Assembly (NCBI RefSeq): GCF_000718005.1
Contig: NZ_JODV01000007.1
From: Actinoalloteichus_B caeruleus
GTDB taxonomy: Bacteria; Actinomycetota; Actinomycetes; Mycobacteriales; Pseudonocardiaceae
Length of the DNA: 64,000 nucleotides
Reading direction: 5' to 3' (one strand)
The stretch's first letter is position 1, and every line of letters begins with the position of its first letter. Of the stretch, positions 61,032 through 64,000 are shown piece after piece. A program made the translations under genes and the position numbers. The notes under the pieces were generated by a model, which was given only the letters and a program-made list of their open reading frames with translations, was not told where the DNA came from and made no database searches.

Positions 61032-62246
61032 GTGTCCGAGCGCCGCCTGCCCCGCTGGTCCGAGTTCGCGCCGCTGCTGCGCCCGCAGGTCCCCAAGCTC
61101 AACCCCACCGAGCGCAGGCTGGACCGGGCCCACACCATCGGCGACCTGCGGACGATCGCCAGGAAACGGACCCCCCGGGCCGTGTTCGACTACACCGACG
61201 GCGCCGCCGAGGGCGAGGTCAGCCTGCTGCGGGCGCGCCGGCTCTTCCGGGACATCCAGTTCAACCCTCGGGTGCTGCGGGACGTGTCCTCCCCGAACAC
61301 CGCCGTGGACATCCTCGGCGCCCCCTCCTCGCTGCCCTTCACCTTCGCCCCCACCGGCTTCACCCGGATGATGAACCACGAGGGGGAACGGGCGGTCGTC
61401 CGCGTCGCGGAACGCATCGGCATCCCCTACGCCCTCTCCACGATGGGCACCACCTCCATCGAGGACGTGGCCACCGCCGGACCGGACGCCCGCAAGTGGT
61501 TCCAGCTCTACGTGTGGAAGGACCGCGAGGCCAGCGAGAACCTCGTCCGCCGCGCCTGGGACGCCGGCTACGAGGCGTTGGTGCTGACGGTGGACGTCCC
61601 GGTCGCCGGCGCCCGGCTCCGCGACGTCCGCAACGGCATGTCCATCCCGCCCGCCCTCACCCCCCGCACCGTCCTCGACGGCGCCATGCACCCGGCGTGG
61701 TGGATCAACCTGCTCACCACGGAGCCGCTCACCTTCGCCTCGGTGCGGCACTGGGACGGCACGGTGGCCGAGCTGCTGAACAAGATGTTCGACCCGACCG
61801 TCACCATCGAGGACCTGCGGTGGCTGCGGGACATCTGGCCGGGGAAGCTCGTCATCAAGGGCATCCAGAGCCTGCCCGACGCACTCGACGTCGTCGAGCA
61901 CGGCGCGGACGCCGTCGTGCTGTCCAACCACGGCGGCCGCCAGCTGGACCGCGCGCCCACCCCGCTGGAACTGCTGCCCACCGTCGTCGGGGCCGTCGGG
62001 GAGCGCACCGAGGTCTACCTGGACACCGGCATCACCAGCGGTGCGGACATCGTCGCCGCCCTGGCCCTCGGCGCCCGCGCCTGCATGGTGGGCCGCGCCT
62101 ACCTGTACGGGCTGATGGCCGGCGGGGAGCGGGGCGTGGCGAAGTCCGTGGACATCCTCCGCGCGGAGATCACCCGCACCATGCAGCTCCTCGGGGTGAA
62201 CAGCGTCGCCGAACTGACCCCCGACCACGTCACCATCCGCCGCTGA
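61032..62246 (+). CDS. lldD: FMN-dependent L-lactate dehydrogenase / alpha-hydroxy-acid oxidase
   Basis: 404 residues. RRLPRWSEFAPLLRPQVPKL, RTPRAVFDYTDGAAEGEVSL, PFTFAPTGFTRMMNHEGERA, KWFQLYVWKDRE, TVDVPVAGARLRDVRNGMSI, catalytic SNHGGRQLDRAPTPLELLP and GRAYLYGLMAGGERGV match mycobacterial LldD2 closely. It oxidises L-lactate to pyruvate into the respiratory chain; a mycofactocin-linked hydroxyacid enzyme is the alternative. GTG at 61032 follows GGAGG. A leaderless start at 60924 would add 36 unrelated residues. Confidence 0.9.
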   Translation: MSERRLPRWSEFAPLLRPQVPKLNPTERRLDRAHTIGDLRTIARKRTPRAVFDYTDGAAEGEVSLLRARRLFRDIQFNPRVLRDVSSPNTAVDILGAPSSLPFTFAPTGFTRMMNHEGERAVVRVAERIGIPYALSTMGTTSIEDVATAGPDARKWFQLYVWKDREASENLVRRAWDAGYEALVLTVDVPVAGARLRDVRNGMSIPPALTPRTVLDGAMHPAWWINLLTTEPLTFASVRHWDGTVAELLNKMFDPTVTIEDLRWLRDIWPGKLVIKGIQSLPDALDVVEHGADAVVLSNHGGRQLDRAPTPLELLPTVVGAVGERTEVYLDTGITSGADIVAALALGARACMVGRAYLYGLMAGGERGVAKSVDILRAEITRTMQLLGVNSVAELTPDHVTIRR

Positions 62247-62253
62247 ACCGTTC

Positions 62254-62285
62254 GGGCCGCCCGAACCACCCGGTCCGGGCGGCCC
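62254..62285. terminator. bidirectional hairpin between lldD and the reductase gene
   Basis: GGGCCGCCCG and CGGGCGGCCC form a perfect 10-bp stem eight bases after the lldD stop, with a 12-base loop. Confidence 0.7.
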
Positions 62286-62298
62286 CGGGAACCCCGGC

Positions 62299-63174
62299 TC
62301 AGCCCGCGGCCCGCAGGCTCTCCACGATCCGGATGAAGCCCTCGTCCCCGTGCCCGGCGTCGATCTGCCGCCGGATCAGCGACTGCACCGCCGAGATCAG
62401 CCCGGTGTCCACCCCCTGCTCCCGAGTGGCCTCCACCAGGTAGCCGAGGTCGGAGAAGTTCAGGCTCTGCTGACCCGGCACGGCGTAGTCGCCGCCGTCG
62501 ACGACCGAGGCGTAACCGGCGAAACCCGTGGTCATCGCGCTCAACCACGGCGCGGCCATCCCCGCGAACTGCGTCGCGGACATCCCCGTCGGGCGCACCA
62601 TCGCCACGCCCTGCGCGAACCCGGCGAACATCACGTACATGCCCGCGAGCAGGGCGAGGTCGTAGAGGCAGGCGAGCCCGGCGTCCTCCCCGTGGAAGGC
62701 GCTCTCCCCCCACAGGTCGAGCACCGGGCGGTACCGGTCGAAGACCTCCCGCGAGCCGCTGTAGAGCACGGTGGACCCCGGCTGCCCGATCATGGGTGGC
62801 ACCGCCATGATCCCGCCGTCCAGGTAGCCGATCCCGTGCTCGGCCGCCCATCGGGCCGACTCCCTGGCCTGCTCGGGGGTCGTCGTGGTCAGGTTCACCA
62901 CGGTCCGACCGCCGAGCTGGGCTGCGACCGGGTCCAGCACCTCCCGCACCGAGTCGTGGCCGAGCAGGCAGACCACGACGAGGTCCGAGGCCGTCACCGC
63001 CTCCCGCGCGCCGTCCACGACCACCGCTCCCCGCTCGGCGAGGGTCGCGCCCCGGCCCGGGGTGCGGTTCCACGCCGTCACATGGTGCCCGGCATCCACC
63101 AGCGCGGCCGCCAGCGCACGGCCCATCTCCCCCAGGCCCAGCACGCTGACCCGGACGCCCTCATCGCTCGACAT
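62299..63174 (-). CDS. NAD(P)-dependent imine-reductase/6PGDH-like oxidoreductase
   Basis: 291 residues. Rossmann VSVLGLGEMGRALAAALVDA, NRTPGR (NADP preference), VVNLTTTTPEQAR, YLDGGIMAVPPMIGQPGSTV and the helical domain LYDLALLAGMYVMFAGFAQG. The LYDLALL aspartate fits imine reductases, which reduce cyclic imines; a beta-hydroxyacid dehydrogenase is less likely because the catalytic lysine region is absent. ATG at 63174. Divergent from the HxlR regulator. Confidence 0.85.
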   Translation of the reverse strand: MSSDEGVRVSVLGLGEMGRALAAALVDAGHHVTAWNRTPGRGATLAERGAVVVDGAREAVTASDLVVVCLLGHDSVREVLDPVAAQLGGRTVVNLTTTTPEQARESARWAAEHGIGYLDGGIMAVPPMIGQPGSTVLYSGSREVFDRYRPVLDLWGESAFHGEDAGLACLYDLALLAGMYVMFAGFAQGVAMVRPTGMSATQFAGMAAPWLSAMTTGFAGYASVVDGGDYAVPGQQSLNFSDLGYLVEATREQGVDTGLISAVQSLIRRQIDAGHGDEGFIRIVESLRAAG

Positions 63175-63242
63175 CTCCTCGTCGCTCCCTACTCGTTCCC
63201 GTGTGGTGCGGCCATCCTTTCCCCGGGCGGCTAGGGTCGGGA

Positions 63243-63267
63243 AGTACCGACTAATTAGTGGGGTACT
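63243..63267. promoter_or_regulatory. nested palindromic operator between reductase and hxlR-type gene
   Basis: An outer pair AGTACC (63243-63248) and GGTACT (63262-63267) encloses a perfect ACTAATTAGT palindrome (63250-63259). GTAC-containing palindromes are typical HxlR/MarR sites. It lies in the divergent promoter and should control both genes. Confidence 0.7.
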
Positions 63268-63295
63268 CACCAGGAAGTAAGTGGTGGAGGAGCCG

Positions 63296-63661
63296 ATGGG
63301 GAACCGGAACCGCCGTGGGCCCTACGTCTGCGGGATCGACGCCGCGATGGACGTGGTCAGCGGGAAGTGGAAGGCGTTGATCCTCTGGGAGCTGGACCAC
63401 CACGGGGTGCGCCGGTTCGCCGAGCTGCGCCGTGGCCTGCCGGGGGTGAGCGAGAAGATGCTGGTCCAACACCTGCGGGAGATGGAGGACGACGGCCTGG
63501 TGCACCGGGAGGTGTACCGGGAGGTGCCGCCGAGGGTCGAGTACTCCCTCACCGGGCACGGGAGGTCGCTGAACGAGGCCCTGGCGCCCCTCGGCGAGTG
63601 GGGACGGGGCCGCATCGGGCGGATCGGCGCGGAGCGGCTGCGGGTGGAAGCGGCGGGGTGA
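63296..63661 (+). CDS. HxlR-family transcriptional regulator
   Basis: 121 residues. Winged helix with the HxlR signature YVCGIDAAMDVVSGKWKALI, RFAELRRGLPGVSEKMLVQH and LVHREVYREVPPRVEYSLT. The early cysteine (Cys14 region, YVCG) is the conserved redox or electrophile-sensing position in this family. ATG at 63296 after GGAGGAGCCG. Likely represses the divergent reductase gene. Confidence 0.93.
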   Translation: MGNRNRRGPYVCGIDAAMDVVSGKWKALILWELDHHGVRRFAELRRGLPGVSEKMLVQHLREMEDDGLVHREVYREVPPRVEYSLTGHGRSLNEALAPLGEWGRGRIGRIGAERLRVEAAG

Positions 63662-63846
63662 CCCTGCCGGGCAGCGTCGTCCGCCCCGCTCGGCGGCCGA
63701 CCCGCTGACCGCCTCCTTCACTCGATCCAGGGGTGATGCTGGATCTCCGCCGCGTCCGGCCACTCGGTGCCCACCGCCCCTGGAACCAGCGCGGACGCGG
63801 CCACGACGGAGAGCTCAGTCCCCGGAGCGGGGCCTCCCTCCTCGCC

Positions 63847-64000
63847 TCAGGAGCACCTGGGTTCCATGCTGACCTGGAGCGTGGAATCCGAGTAGTACTC
63901 GCGCCCCCGGTCGTCCTCGTAGAACAGCCGCACCCCGTCCGTCGACGCGGACTCCGCCGTCCGCTCGGCGATCGTCGTCAAGGTCCACTCCACACCCGGC
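63847..64000 (-). CDS. unknown protein, C-terminal fragment (runs off window)
   Basis: The last 50 codons of a minus-strand gene: GVEWTLTTIAERTAESAST, DGVRLFYEDDRGREYYSDST, LQVSMEPRCS, then TGA. Third positions are nearly all G or C. No family recognised. The gap 63662-63846 upstream of its stop shows no other gene. Confidence 0.6.
   Translation of the reverse strand, partial: PGVEWTLTTIAERTAESASTDGVRLFYEDDRGREYYSDSTLQVSMEPRCS

Overview
This window is very GC-rich, uses GTG/TTG starts freely, and carries mycothiol synthase (MshD), a GlnR regulator, an RsiG-type anti-sigma factor, DUF397/XRE pairs and a DUF574 methyltransferase. Together these point to a filamentous or mycelial actinobacterium, most likely of the Pseudonocardiales. 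From 26 kb to 61 kb many genes match, from memory, the Mycobacterium tuberculosis segment from about Rv0787A to Rv0823c: dus, LCP protein, phoU, pst, mshD, glnR, lmeA, thiX, cysA2, DUF1416, nitrobindin-like protein, pabC, ygfZ, DUF3073, purM, purF, SCP2 protein, purL, purQ, purS. This conserved core is interleaved with lineage-specific genes.

Layout. 0-3.8 kb: a xylose/polyol cassette (xylA, zinc polyol dehydrogenase, xylB) divergent from a ROK regulator. 3.8-6.3 kb: two overlapping CNNM/CBS membrane proteins. 6.4-10 kb: GNAT acetyltransferase, a DUF385 protein, the 3' remnant of an NmrA-like gene, and a membrane helix-hairpin-helix protein. 10.6-13.4 kb: a NarL-type two-component pair and a lipoprotein hydrolase. 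14.2-17.9 kb: an accessory block (DUF397, XRE, two small unknown genes, an erythromycin-esterase-family gene) that ends at tRNA-Lys. 18-23 kb: two transporters, dus and a diguanylate cyclase. 23-28 kb: a large LytR-CpsA-Psr protein, phoU and a second XRE regulator. 28-32.2 kb: pstSCAB with a PHO box. 32.3-36.3 kb: mshD, glnR, a hydrolase, lmeA and a thioredoxin. 36.4-38.3 kb: a sulfur operon led by a cysteine-rich leader peptide. 38.4-45.5 kb: small membrane protein, nitrobindin-like protein, pabC, ygfZ, BKACE, rsiG, asparaginase, unknown gene and DUF3073. 46.5-50 kb: purM, purF and an SCP2-like gene. 50.5-57.2 kb: GH15, a GGDEF-EAL protein, a methyltransferase and a GH25 lysozyme. 57.4-60.7 kb: purSQL. 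61-63.7 kb: lldD, an imine-reductase-like gene and an HxlR regulator.

Themes. Phosphate and nitrogen control sit together (pst, phoU, glnR). Cyclic-di-GMP appears three times: a diguanylate cyclase, a GGDEF-EAL protein and an RsiG homologue with one intact and one altered ligand motif. Many genes have a TANNNT -10 box 6-8 bases before the start codon, which predicts leaderless mRNAs. The most notable regulatory structure is the leaderless 25-codon cysteine leader, followed by a hairpin that covers part of the Shine-Dalgarno sequence of the next gene. A leaderless 23-codon ORF coupled by TGATG to the GGDEF-EAL gene is similar in spirit.
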